64,000 bases of DNA from Pipra filicauda (Eukaryota > Chordata > Aves > Passeriformes > Pipridae), in the NCBI RefSeq assembly GCF_003945595.2, contig NW_024104413.1, positions 212,001-276,000 on the forward strand, given 5' to 3'. The notes beneath the pieces were generated by a model. That model was not told the origin of the DNA. It worked only from the letters and a program-made list of their open reading frames with translations, and made no database searches. This document shows, one piece after another, positions 22,583-35,779 of the stretch. The translations under genes and the position numbers were made by a program. Position 1 is the stretch's first letter; each line of letters starts with the position of its first letter.

Positions 22583-24642
22583 GCCTGGTGCGCTGCGAGG
22601 GTGGTCGGCTCAGGTCTGGGCAGGGCACAGCGCTCAGCCAGGCTCTGTGGACACAGGTGGGCTCTCAGTGCCCGGTTTCTGGTACCAGGGGCACTGCAGA
22701 GGTAACCCGTGTCCAAAACAGCCTAGCGCCCTGCCAGCCGTGCTGACTCCAGGCTGGCCACGCGCAGAGCCATGTATTACCTCTGCACTCAACTCTCATT
22801 TTATCCAGGTTTTCCCCACACCCATGGTAGCGAGACCATATCACTCTGCAGATTACCTGTACCCCCAAGAAATGTTACATGGTTGGAAAGGTATTTTTAA
22901 GTGCTCTAAAAGGTGACTTTTAAAATTTGATAAGATGAGGTTTACTTCATTCTCACATGTTAAATGTTGCTTTGAGATATACTTTTCATTCAGTATTTCA
23001 GATTTTATTGGGCTTTTGTTTGTTTCTCCATTTGCCTTTTATTACTTCCCAGATGTTTTGGGGTTTTTTGTTTTATTTTTTTTAATTGATATGAGTAGAA
23101 TATTGAAAAATCAAAATTATGTTTAAAAATATAGATAAGAAAAATTATGAAAAAATTATTTTAAAATGTTCAGCAACTTAGAATGCATTTTTGTTCTTGT
23201 AAAACTGATCTACAGAGTAGTTTTACTACTGTGAGAGTACTGCTGTGAGACGTACGAAGTGGTCAGTTTTAATACCATTTATTTTTTAACAAGAATGTAA
23301 CTGAAAACGAGAACTTAATAAGGCAATATACCCAAAACACTGTATCATTCTGAGATTTATTTGAATAAAAAGCAGCGTATTCCTTTGGTGCTTAGTCAAC
23401 TAATACTTTAAGTTAGTTTTGAAGCCCTTAACCTTTACCGTGGTATCAGAGTAGTTTCTGTGGTCAGAAAATAAAGCGGTGCAATATTTCCTGTCAATGC
23501 CATTTATTGGTATTTCTCTTTGCCATTCACAGAAATCTGTAGCAAGAAGTAGCAAAGAGAATCCCTCTTCTGAATACAACAGAGAGGAGGCTTGGTCTGT
23601 GGAATGAATTCCTGTGTTTTAAGTAAAACAGAGACTGGCAGTAGCTGGAAATGTGGTTTGGTGCTGACCTTTGATTAATTTATAATGTAAATACAGAGCT
23701 ATTAACACCTGCTATTGGATTTGAAGGAGTCTCTATGTAAAGAAAATAATAATTTCTTAGTACAAGAAACGCATTGCACTGGCAGAACATAAGGAAAATG
23801 TAACTTCTTAAGCCTTCCCACAGTGTGTGTCTCAGTTGCAGCCAGCAGCAGCCTTTGCCCCAGACTCAGGTTTCTGTTGCACAAAGACTGAGAGCTGTGT
23901 ACAACGTGGGCAGGCTGAGTAACACAAGTCCCATATAAAGACCACAAGCAGGAAAGCTGTTTGAATGCAGCTCTTCCACTGATTTTGGTGCAAGTTCTGT
24001 GTCAGAACATCATGACTTTGTTGGTGGAAATTACAGCATTTATTTTCCTGCCTGACTAAACCCAGAACTTTCAGTCTCCAGAGGAGACAGATCAGTGCGT
24101 TAAGCACATTAAGCTGAAGCAGGTGTGGGGAACCTTCTCTTTGTTGGCTGAACATGCCCTGTGACTTCATTTTATAGGGTACAGCCCGTGATTAAAATTA
24201 GTGTGTATGTTATTACTGGATAGCAGAACATGTTAATGTGTGGCCTGCCAAATGTGTTGGAAAGGCATACTTGGTCTTAGCAAGGAAAATGTTCCCTACG
24301 CCCAAACCAAAGGCTAAACTGACAAGCCCTGATACAAACTGTACTACAGGGTAACTGGCCCTCCTCCATCTCTCTTCTGAGTTGAATTTTGGTTTTGTAC
24401 AAGATAAGCTTTCTGTGTGACCTAACTTTCATGCTGTGTTCCAGCTCAAGGGACTTGAACACTTGCTCATTCCTCCTGGAAAAGCCCTGTCCAGTACCTT
24501 TTAGGATCACACCTGTGTAACATCAGGAAAACATAGTTATTTTATGAGCTTGCTCTTTCTTGGTTGTCTCGAACTGATAAACTTGGTACTTGAATCTGAA
24601 GATTTTAGCAGCTCACAACTTTATTACACACTATTGAAGTTA
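22583..24642. other. Island shoulder, then AT-rich non-coding DNA
   Basis: GC-rich decayed minisatellite-like sequence up to about 22.75 kb, then very AT-rich sequence (22.9-23.2 kb) with T and A runs. Minus ORFs of 81 and 112 codons (23.70-24.17 kb) overlap each other and resemble nothing known. Confidence 0.5.
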
Positions 24643-24790
24643 TAGAGTCATAGAATATCTTGAATTGGAGGGGACCCACAAGGATCATCAAGTCCAACTC
24701 CTGGCTCTGCATAGGAAAAAGCAAAAGTCACACCATGTGCCTGAGAGCATTGTCCAAACACTTTCTGAACTCTGCCAGGCTTGGTAGTCA
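24643..24790 (-). mobile_element. CR1 LINE 3' fragment
   Basis: Begins with the typical minus-strand CR1 tail 'atagagtcatagaatatctt', followed by 'ggggacccacaaggatcatc' and 'aagtccaactcctggctctg', then the 'caaacactttctgaactctg' block. Severely 5'-truncated. The right-hand limit is approximate. Confidence 0.93.
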
Positions 24791-27700
24791 TTGAAGCTAT
24801 CCAGTTACTTTTAATTACAATAATCTTCTGGAGTGAGGAAACATTCCAACTTCATTTCATCAATAAATATTATATTACCTTAATCTAAAAAATCCATGCT
24901 CTTTTAAAAGAGAATGGTCAGACTAGTCAGGCTAGTCTGGCATAGTCTACTTTGTGGGAAAAAATTTCCATTTTATCCCATTTATCTGTACATCCTTAAT
25001 TATTTTTTTCCTTCAAATTTGTATATAACAAATCAGATTGAAGATACTGTAGCTGTGCTGCTGCTTTCACCTCCATTCTTCTTAAATACAAAATTTGCAT
25101 AAGCCTTGTTATGAAAGATAGTATGTGATTTTTAGCTGAACTAGATTCCAAATCTAACAGACTTATAAAAATATTTATTTGTGATATCATTAGCCAGCTC
25201 ACCCAGAATTCTGAGAAAGGCACTGCCCCTCATTGCCTTGAGGCTTTGCTTCCTCCTTCTTTGTTCTCTTTTTTGTTTTTAATGCGCTTGCAAAGCCTTG
25301 GTCTTTGTTATAATTGTCTTCGCATGCCTAAGTTAGCTGACACTTGGCAAGTCTCGTTTCCTGGCCTCGAGACATGGCTTACCTCTGGTGATCAGTGTTT
25401 CTTTCTGTTTCTTGCACAATCCCTGCTTATACCTGATTTCCCATTTGTGATGGCTCACTACACACTTTAAGCTCCAGCTGCTCTATGAGAGTTTCTTTCC
25501 TTGCTTCTTACACAGTCATGTGGCACAAGGAGTCACAAAGAGCCCCGTGTAAGCTGTCGGTACCAAACTGGGCATCATTCAAATTGCAAACCTGGGGTAG
25601 GAGTAAGAGTCGGGTGCTTGCTTTTTTTTGGTTTTGATTATTTGCAATCCTATCAATTACCCAGTAAAACATATGTAAAAACGTGCCCAGTCTCAAGGAA
25701 CTAAAGCACTTGTATCAAATTTCAGGTATTTGTATTCTGCTTGAAAAACATCAGAGAATTGTATACCTACAAAAATACAGAAGTGACAGATCAAAAGCTG
25801 GTGCTGTGATATCAACAAGATTCCTGACTATGGGATTCAGGACTGGGTTACCCATTTAAATATGCAACACATCTAATGCTTTAAATATTCTCAGGTATTT
25901 CTCATTCTATTGTTTACTCCAGAACCATGGCTAGTTTTTATTTTGCTTGCTGCTCTTTCTTTTAGCTGCTCTGCCATGGGAATGCAGACTGAAAGCACGA
26001 GTCTGGCTCCAGAGACACTATCAAGGGGCCCTAATGGGGCCTCTCAGTAACAGCGCAGTACACATCAAAAATAACATTTGCTCCAAGAGGCACAAGGACT
26101 CTGATTGTTCTCCCCGAAAGGCACACATTAAAATGACAATATATTTAGGTGCAAAGAGAGTATTTTTATTTCTCTGTTTGTTAGAAGTGCTAGAGAAACA
26201 TGAAAAATATTTAAATTCTAAAGATAAAGAGGTCTCAGAAAGAGCAAATGTTTTCGTTAGCAATATTCTCTGTTGTGTTTCTAGGACTTTTACCAAGCCT
26301 TTGGTAAAAATAAAACCTCTGTCTTGGCTTTTTTTGTTGTTGTTTTTTAATGCCGACAAATACTGCAATTAATTTGTTACATAACCTATTCCAGGGCCCA
26401 ACTGTATCCCTGTAGAGACAGAACAATCCATTATGGATTAAGGAAGTATGCCAGAAAAAGCAAGGCTTTGTGAAGGCGTTTTGCCTATTTCTGTCACGCT
26501 TTCCGGCTGAAGCTTTAAGGAAATAAACTCACTAATACTTCGCTGATGTACTTGGCTGACAGCTGGTACATCCCTCCTTGTCTTCAATATTACAGTGCTG
26601 TGGATGTGCAGGGTGGGAGTAAAGTGATCTGCCTGCGGTCATTACCATCGCTGGCAACACAGATTATTCCATTTCTTTTTTGCTGTGCTGCATTTGCAAT
26701 CAAATTGTATCATTCCTCTCCACAGAAAACAACAATCTCTCCTGCCTGGCTCTTAGTGGGTTTGTGTTGAAGCAGCTGTAATTTGGGTTTGGCGTCATAC
26801 GTTCTGTCATGGGAGACTCAGGGATGTCCATTTGACTAACATGTTTTGCAGTTGCATGAAATATCTAGAAAGAACAAAAACAGTGTTTGAAAAACAGGGT
26901 TTCACAAAAATTCCAAGAAAGTAATCTGTCACCTACCTGGTCATCAGAGGAAATAACCACCCTGTGGATATCTGGGATTTTCAGTCCTCATCATTATACT
27001 TATTAAGTGAGGAGAAGGCCATTATTGAGACTGGAAGAATGTATTTTCCTTAACTTGCCTGCTCTTATTAGCAGAAAGCATGAACTTTTCCCACATGACC
27101 TCATCTGCTAACCTGTGTTCTGGCCAGATAGGTGAGAAACATCAGTTTCCATCATATGTTCCAAAGGAATACTTCCTTAAAATTCAAAATGTAACCAGTT
27201 TCACACTAAGCATATAATTAGAATGACAGTAAGCACCAAATTTTTAGTGACAGTGAAACACGTCTCCAGGTAAAGCTCTCTTTTTTTCACTTTCGAAACG
27301 GCATGAACAAACTCTGGCCTCAGCTGCAGGGGCAGAGAATCCCAAATGACACACTGCTAAACCTCCATCATACGATTCATGATTTGAGTGCTCTGTGCTG
27401 TGATCTCCTCCTACTCCTTCCAGTCTGTTACAGAAAACTGCCCGGTAACGGAAATCATCGGAACAATTCCAGTCTGCTGCTAGTGAGTAACATCATCTTC
27501 ATCTTGTCAAAGTGATATAACTTGCATGCTTGTGAAGTTTCCAGAAGGAAATTACTACTCACATAACTACAGCCTTTTTTATGATAGCTCACACTAAGCA
27601 AGACATAAAATCCAGCACACGAATACAAACTTTCAGAGCCCTTCAGCTCCAGACATTCTTACGAAGGCAAGAACACCAGAAAGCTTGGTGGCTAAGGGTT

Positions 27701-28689
27701 TCAGTATCATGTAGCAGGATGAAATCATCAGCAGCAAAATGGGAAATTGGGCATCTCACAGGAGCAGGGTTGATTGTGGCCACAACAAAAGGAGGAGCAT
27801 CCCAGGGTTGAAGGCAGCAGCAGCACTAAAACCCTCGTGGTGTGAGGAAGCGTGAAGCTCCTGACTCTGTCTGCCTGGTGGAGATAGCTGAAGTTGCTGG
27901 TGTGGGTGGCAAGTATTGCTAGGGAAACCAGGGCAGTTTCCAGCTCTGCTCCCTAACAACAGGACACTGAGTCACCCTCATCCTGCCTTTTGACTTTGCT
28001 GACATCCTTATGCCCTTTCTCAAATCTTTCCTCTTATGTGGGCTATGTTTGCCCTGTTTCTCCCATAGTTATCTTTAAATCCTTGTTAGCATGAAGACTA
28101 TTTAACTCTCTGAACCACTGCTTTGAGCATCTTTCTGGCAGGAATCCTCACTGTAATCATCCTTTTGAACTGAGCAAAGCTGAGTAGATTTTTTATATCC
28201 TGCAAGGATGTAGAATCCATCACTGCATCCTTTAAAAACTGATGCATATGCAAATACATATATAATAAATTTAAAAGGCTTAAGAGCACAGTAAAATAGG
28301 CCAGAACTGTTGTTTAAAAGCAACTTGCAAGAAGTATAAAAACCAACAGTAAATCCAAATGCATCAGGTGCAGGCAGCAAAACAGGGAATCAGTACTGTC
28401 AATATATGATTAAAGTTTAAAGGTACCCTCAGAGAAGATAAGATCATAGCAGAGCATTACAGAAAAGCTGAATAAATATCTTACTTGTCTAAAAGAGTTA
28501 GGGAGATTTCAATGTAAGACCTTTTCACCAGGACAAGACTGTATTCTCAAAGGGGTTCTAAGTGTATGTACCTCAAATTATGGTATATAACCTTTTGCTT
28601 AAAAGCAGCATTTTATCTGAGAAGAGAAAGGTAATAAATGTGATTGTGATTTTTTCTTTAATTGTTCAAAAAATCAGGATTTACAGGTG
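24791..28689. other. Non-coding stretch
   Basis: No gene supported. Opposed ORFs of 141 (plus) and 115 (minus) codons overlap at 25.95-26.37 kb; both contain composition-driven Lys/Asn/Phe runs and no known domain. The rest is unremarkable single-copy sequence. Confidence 0.5.
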
Positions 28690-29748
28690 TGGCATCTGGA
28701 CCAGAGTGAATTAATAAAGACTGTAATAAAACAATTAGGAGAGGCAATACAGATAATGTGTTATGAAGGAGTCAGTACAGTTCTTAGAAAGAGAGCTTAT
28801 GTTTCACAAGCCAATCTGCTGGATTTCCTTATAGGAGTCACTAGGCATGTGAAAAGGGAGATCCATGTTATCCAGCTTATTTAGATTTCTAAAACACCCT
28901 CAGTGCAGTTACTTGTCAAAGACTTTTCAAGAAACTGCGCACAATGTCAAAAAAATGGCTAAAAGATGGGAAAAAAAAGAAGGCAGTTTTTAAACAGAGA
29001 GTTTTCACTCGAGGAAAGGCATTTTCCTTCCTTGGAAACTGGCATGGCAGTAAAGCTGTTGAGCATTTTCATACCCATATAATAAAAGTACTGTAATGGA
29101 AAACTTACTGGAGAAGTGAGATGAAAAAATGTGCTGATATTGAGTTACTCAGATAAATGGTGAGTGTGAGGAAGGACTTAATAATACTGAGCAACACAGC
29201 AAGCTCAAATACACTGAACATAATTGCAAAAATCTTCTTAACGTCATATAAAATGGGCCCTGAGCTGGTTATTACCATTGAGGAATGAACACTTGGGCTA
29301 TCATGGTTCCAAAAAGCTGGTGGTTCGTACTTAGTAACAGTAAAACTGCAAACAGAACATTAGTGACTAATAGCAAGGGAACCAAGAACAAGTCTGGGAA
29401 CAGCCTCATGGCATAGTATAAATCCATCAAGCTTCACCTCCTGGAAATTGTTTTTAGGGCAAGATGGCCCACTGCAAAGAGAGCATAGACAAACGCCACA
29501 AAATGTGGTGATTCTGTGATTAGGCTGTAGATCTCCTTGCCTCAGGGTGCTGCGGATATTAAGAGTTCAGTCAGGTTTCAAGTGAGCCTGGGAAAACCTA
29601 AAGTGGGAAAACTCAAAGCAAGAAAACCCATCATCAATTAAAAAAATACAACACTTCTCCCTCTAGAAAGTTCACCCCTTTCAAGGTTTTGGAGAAAAAA
29701 GTACTGGGCTAGATGGACCTTTCATATGACCAATCAAAACATTCTTAC
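28690..29748 (+). mobile_element. Old CR1-type LINE, RT segment through 3' end
   Basis: A long, decayed copy of the older amniote CR1 lineage (the type common in turtles and crocodilians). Near 28.73-28.90 kb the plus strand encodes a reverse-transcriptase remnant with 'SQANLLDFLIGVTRHVK', interrupted by a stop at 28882 just before the expected catalytic-core region. Further on, 'gtataaatccatc' (about 29418) and 'ggtgctgcggatattaagag' (about 29547) fall in consensus order. The end is marked by 'gtactgggctagatggacct' (29701-29720), the hallmark 3' terminus. Frameshifts and stops show it is long dead. Boundaries are approximate, since identification is by recalled consensus and not alignment. 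Confidence 0.75.
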
Positions 29749-32700
29749 TTTATCATCACTGCTCTTAAAGTATTTTACATAAATTGTTTCCTTGTCATTG
29801 TGAGAGTGCTTCAGCTGATTTCCCTGTAGTCACCTGATGAACTGTACCAGTAGACTGGCTCTTAGCACCTGAGTTGTTATGTTGTATTTCATCAGGCTCA
29901 ATCCATTGCCTGGTACATTCAGCATGAATTTTGCTGGGACTTCCTGTAAGATCCAAGGGAAGGTAAAAACTCTGCAGAGGTAGAACCTCTGAATTATTTT
30001 TTTGGTACTTTTCTCCAATTTTTATGTAAGAAATATCTGTGGATTTGGTATAACTGGATTATTGTGACATAGCAATGCTATCAGGAGGAGAAAGATCAGA
30101 ACTATGTAGAAAATTGCCTCGCCCTTCAGAAAGGTGGTGGAGAGGACAGCTATGTCTCAAAAGGGCACAGACAATAAAAAGGGAGCTGAAAGTTCCTTAG
30201 AAACCAAACCTAACGACCATAAGACCCAAAACAGTCTTGTGATTGTGTGACTGCTGTGGACATCTGTCCAACAACTGTGCCAAGAATTCAACTAATAAGC
30301 CAAAAACCCAGCCAGAAAGGAACAAAGGAGTGCTGTCTCCTTGGGGAAGCTGTCTGGTACCGTGCAGTCTAACTGTGAAGAGCACATACTCTGTGAGAGA
30401 TATAATACAGATTACTACAGACCCCAGCACCCCTCTTTAGATTGAAGAATGTATTTGAAATGTAGCATTTTCAAGACAAGTTTGCACATCAAACTGTAAC
30501 AGTCCTAATGAAAATATGTGATCCTTGAACTGAGAATAAGTAAACAAGAGAGACATGGGTTGGTGTCTTCCGACTCACCACTTGAAGACAATTTTACTAT
30601 CCATAAATGAACGTGATGCTTTACAAGAGACAAAGTTGTTTTACCAATAAATTCTATCCGTGCTCCACATAACTAAATAAGTATAGGATGGATCACTCTA
30701 AGCAAGCACAACAGATGCTGTGGAGTTACAGAACAGAGCTAATGGTAGGACCATGGGTTTTGAAACATTGAAATATGAAGTAGGAATACAGGAGGAATTA
30801 CATCAATCTGATCTTTGAAGCCTATCAGTCAGCTCTGTTACAATATCTGTCTGCATATCAATAGCAATAATGATATGAATAAACAGTAGTCACAAAGCAT
30901 ACAGTTACTTGAACAACTGAAAGTCTGTAGGAAGACTTTTAGAAAACATGTGGGCTACCCAACCACTGGTAAAACAAGGTACCAAAAGTTTCAGTGCAGA
31001 ATAAAATTGTCCTTGCCTGCAAGGTCTCATCCCTACTGCCAAAAAATCTGAAGGGCTTGAGCTGTTCTAATATCTAATTTGTAAACAGTCATTGTTCATT
31101 TTGTTTCTCCATATTTTTTAATAGTATTATTATTTCTTTTCCTGGTACAACTATAAAGAAGCTTGCTTTTTTTCCCCAAGCCTTCTATTTTTCAAAATCG
31201 AGCCAAGCACATATTTTCAGCATTACATGAATTTTCCTTCACCTTGCTTTACATCACCAAGCTTATTTTCTTGCTGTTTGTAAAGCAATTTGAAATCTTC
31301 TCATGACAGATATAATATGTCCAGGTAATTAGTCAGCCCCATTCATAGCTGAGTCTTCTCCAGTGCATCAGGGTAGAGTTATCTGGTGACATGTTGAACA
31401 GCTGAGAAAAAAAAGGCATTTCTCCTCTGTTTCTGCTCACACAAAACTCACTGATGCCACAAAACATTTCCAGTGATTTTCTCCTCTGGGAAAGTGGAGA
31501 AAATTTTGCCTTGATCAGAACTGATGTGTCTGAGAAGTAGAACTCTCTGTTTCTGATGCGAACAGACTGGAGCCCGAGAAAGTCTTTGTAATATCCTCTC
31601 TTACTGGAAAACGACTCTTTACATTAGGAATAAAGGACAGCAAAACTGAGGTGACAGAAGCTGTAATTTATAAGAGCCAATCATACAGTGTTGCAGCTCC
31701 TTGCTCACATAATGTTGTCTCCTTCACTTCAGGCCATGCTGTACATCTCTGAGTATGCTGAGGCTCTCCCCTCCCTGTCCCTAACGTGCATAAACTACTT
31801 GAAGAGACTGCAGGTCTCAGTGATGTGAAGGACAGAAATCTGCTGGTACATTCTGCTTCTACAGACAGAGCATCTGAGCCTAGGACATATCCTGCACAGG
31901 TTAAAAATAAACCACACAAAATATTGCTACTGCAGATACATTTTGACATGCAATCTAGAAATGTTATCTTTTGAAACAAACTAAGCACAGTGTCAGGCTT
32001 GGACATAACAATTATTTTAACATATCCAAGTCCTGTATCGAACACATCAAGCAAGATTCAGCTACAGACTAAGATACAGAAATTTAAATGTGAGCTAGCT
32101 GGGTAATGTTCCTTTGTAGCCAGTGGAGTTCTAGGCCTTGATTCTGGCTTTTCTGTTGCACACATAAATGGCTAATGTTATTTAGGATGTTCTGCTGTAT
32201 CAGTGACATCTGCACAGGGAGAGCAGCTGTGACACAGGCCCTGCACCCCAGGAGCAGCAGCCAGGGGCCAGGTGAGGTACCCAAGGCATCAGACCAGCCA
32301 CAATGTGCCTCTGTTGGGGCAAAAGTGTCCTGTCCCTGCTCAGTGTTTCAAAAGGGCTGCTCAGCTTATCCAAATGCACCTCTTTATTCTTCATCAAATT
32401 ACTAGGGTACATTCCCTAGATTTCCATTGGTTATGAAAGAAGCTTTATTTGCAAATAAGGTATCTCCTCTTAGCTTCCTCAATTAGGGTATATTAATCTG
32501 ACTCCTGCGCAATGGGCTTATTCAGATGCTTAACAATTTGCATTTTTTGCCATTTGAGATGCCTTAAGGTATCCTGGGCTTTCCCACAGAGCTTCCAGGT
32601 ATGACATAGGAGCTACACGAGGCACTCATGTCCTTGGAGCTGCAGCTGGAGGTATGGCCCTACTGCTGAGAGCACCTCAAATGGCACTTGGCATTCATCC

Positions 32701-33349
32701 TTAGGCAACCAGAACTTCCATATGTCCACGTGCTCTCTCTTTATCTTTTTCCTTCTACTAAAAGTCAGTGTACTTGATTTATGAGAACCACATCAAGCCT
32801 AGGTTCAGCTACTGTCACTTCCTCCCCTTCCTTTTATTTCTGTGGCCTGTGCAAAAGGCCCCTCCTCTACATCCTCCTCTGCCACAGTGGTCAGAGAGAC
32901 AAAGGTGAAGGTCACGTTCTCAGGCTCTGACAGGCTCATGCAAACCCACACCCTGACCTCAAGGCTTTCTGGACAGCAAAGACTTGGCTTGCCCCTCACT
33001 GAAGACATCTTCAGCTTGTCATGGGATCAATCAGTACACCAGCAGCACCCTGAAGCAGCTCACTCACATGAATATACTAAACATTCTAAATTCCTGGAAC
33101 TCAAATGGGCACTGCTTATCATTGAAATGTTTTTTTCCCCATAGCTAAAACCTCCACACAGGCACAGGTGGTCTCAGCAAACAGTTGCTGAGCCCTTGTG
33201 TCTTCTGGGTTGCAGGTAGCTCAGGTCCTGCTATGTGTGAGCATCCTTTTCCTAAGTGGATTGTTTTGTAGTCTGCCAGAGACAGGTTTTCATAACAGGT
33301 TGCCATGGGGTGGGTGACTGGTAGTATATGACAGAAATCTGTTAAAAGA
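29749..33349. other. Non-coding stretch
   Basis: No gene or repeat I can name. The minus ORF of 128 codons at 31668-32054 and opposed ORFs near 32.84-33.14 kb are unrecognised. The patch at 32.8-33.0 kb is slightly GC-richer and open on both strands. Confidence 0.45.
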
Positions 33350-34240
33350 AGAAGTTGGGAGTGAAGTTAAGATACCAAAAAGAAATTTTAGACATGCATT
33401 AAGAACAAAATAAACCCTAGCTATCCTAGAAAGCCCATTAGTCAAAGGAAATTATAAATCTCTCGATAACGATTCAGAAAATGCAGAAGTACTTAAGGGT
33501 TTTAGTTTATATTTGGAGGAAGGAATATGATGTACCCACATCACATGAAAATGATGAACTGTAGTCAAGTTAGCAAATAAGTCAGATGATGGTAAGATGC
33601 ATTCCTTGGGATAAACACTGCTACATCAACCAAACTGTGTTATTTGTGCCCAGGAACTGTAAAAAAGCAGGCTGTGGAGTTCCTCTGGCCTACTGATACT
33701 TCTTGATATATTTCGGCATTAACAACATCAAATGCAGTTAGTGTGAAATTCCAAAAGGCTGGAAGTGTGCGACTACTGTGCCAATATTGAAAACATGCAA
33801 ACCCATTGTGGGGGAGATCTGTGCAAGAAAAGATTTAACTCTGCCAATCTCAGGTAAAATAGTGGCAAAACTGATAAAGAATTCAGTGAAAGCACAGGTA
33901 TGTGTTCAGTGTTTCAACCTTTACAGCCTGATACATATGTGGCAGTAGAAAATACAAATAACCCAAACAGTGCACAGATTCAGAACTGGCTGAAAGATTT
34001 CAACAAGTCCTCAGGGGGGCTCCTCATGGAATGGTGTGTTACTAGCAGGGTTTTATGCTGGACTAACACCGCCAAATATTTCCATCATTGATGTGGAATT
34101 AAAAAGAAAATAACCACAGGTAAGTTTGCAGATGACACAAAGATGGAGTCCTAAATGAAGATGAGCCCAAGATATTTTTATTTGTGGATGACTAATACAT
34201 ACAGAGTGGAACAAACTAGTCAAGGAAGCAAATTATCCTT
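33350..34240 (+). mobile_element. Old CR1-type LINE, internal ORF2 fragment
   Basis: A second old CR1 copy covers an internal part of the element that mostly precedes the segment seen at 28.7 kb. Recognisable landmarks in order are 'gattcagaaaatgcagaagt' (about 33470), 'tactgtgccaatattgaaaa' (about 33774), 'aatctcaggtaaaatagtgg' (about 33846), 'cagaactggctgaaag' (about 33980) and 'aagtttgcagatgacacaaa' (about 34122). The last encodes the FADD-type catalytic box of the CR1 reverse transcriptase (KFADDTK). Stops and frameshifts abound; no 3' end is present. Confidence 0.75.
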
Positions 34241-35779
34241 CTGTTGATATTAGGAGATTAGGACCAGTGGCCTTTCTGGTAATGATGCCTCTGGTAAGCA
34301 CAAAATATGCTACACTTCACTAGCACCAATTATCTTTTAAACAAATTCAAGTTTTGCTTACACACTGACATTTACATGAACATTTGCACAGCACTACAGC
34401 TGTGATTGAAAACCTCGAGTAACTTCCCTAAAACATGTTTTCTTATCTGGACTCCAATATTTGTTATGCTTTGTGGCACTTGAGGCCTTGATAGATTTCT
34501 CTGAGAATTCCCTTGCCTAAATCTAATCCTGTTATCACCTCTCAGACAATTCACTATGAATTGCTAGAGATTTTTCTAAACCAGATTAGATGTCATGGAA
34601 ACGAGGCTTTGCACCAGCACATCCTTTTCACCACCATATCTGACACTAATGCTTCCATCTGGTGAACAGTCTGCTAGTCAGCACAGTCATACAGCATCCT
34701 GACTCCTGGTGAGGGTCCTGCACCAGGCAAATAAACAGCTAAAAGGACACATCCACTATTTCCTGCAAAGGCATCCTTTCTCCCAGATGGCAGATGGACA
34801 CCCTTTACTTTGAGGGCTGTTGTACAGATTGAGTTTCTCCACCACTGCACCTTTAGGTTTCAGGTTTACCAACATTCATTATGCTTTTTCATACAGATTT
34901 CAGCACAATTTTATATACTTCATTCTTTTCCCCAGGCCTTCCTATGCCTTTTCATTCCGGTGCCCCATAATCTGTTTCTAAATTGTATTTTATGTTTTTT
35001 AAAGGACAGCTAGAAGTCAAAAGAAGAATTATTCATAAGTAGTCATCCTTGTTCAGCTGTTACATAATAGATCATGGCTTTGATGAACAGCATTGCATTT
35101 TTTTTATGTTTTTCATCCATGTGAAGATAACCCACTTAGAAATATCTTTCTTTAGCCTACTTTATAGTCTGCTTTGTATGCTGCTGTGTAGATTGTTTAA
35201 TCTTTTCGCTGGAGTATATGTTTGCCAACACTGAGAGTTACATTAGAAATAATAAAAAAAATATTCTTTTATGCTGGTATTGCAAACTAAAAGCCATCTC
35301 ACAGCAGCTTTTAGGAATTTTAATATTAAAAGTCATCAAATACATGTGATCTAGATCATCTAGGGCAGGAAATACAAACTCTATCACTAAATAACATGGG
35401 GAAAATTGAACCTTTTTCACTAATGTATCCTACACAAGGGGTCTCCGGGACATATAAGGATATGAATTAGCAATGGCATGTGCAAGTAGTAAGAGTGCTA
35501 CAAAGTGATTTGATGTGCAGCGTAGAGAATATATTTACACAGACAATGTGCTACTGTGTAGAAATATCAGAGCTGGCTTTGAACAAACTGGCTCAGAACA
35601 AATTGGCTGAGAAAGCAGATGCAGAGTGATTGCATTAGTATTGCTTTCCATCTGGGTTAATTAGTCCAGCTAAAAGACAGGCTAAATCAGCTGGTACAGA
35701 GCTCTACATGTCTACAACATGAGTTTGCTCCTCAGCTTGCTCTCTGGGAGCCAGCTCTGCTTATGCTATTTGAAAACCT
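34241..35779. other. Non-coding stretch
   Basis: AT-rich single-copy sequence with no gene. Chance ORFs reach 67 codons and are Phe/Cys/Leu-rich. Confidence 0.5.

Noticed and set aside
22283..22916. ORFs over the CR1 fragment and minisatellite next to the island
   Set aside because: They are explained by the repeat and by GC-rich tandem sequence; no domain and several frames open at once.
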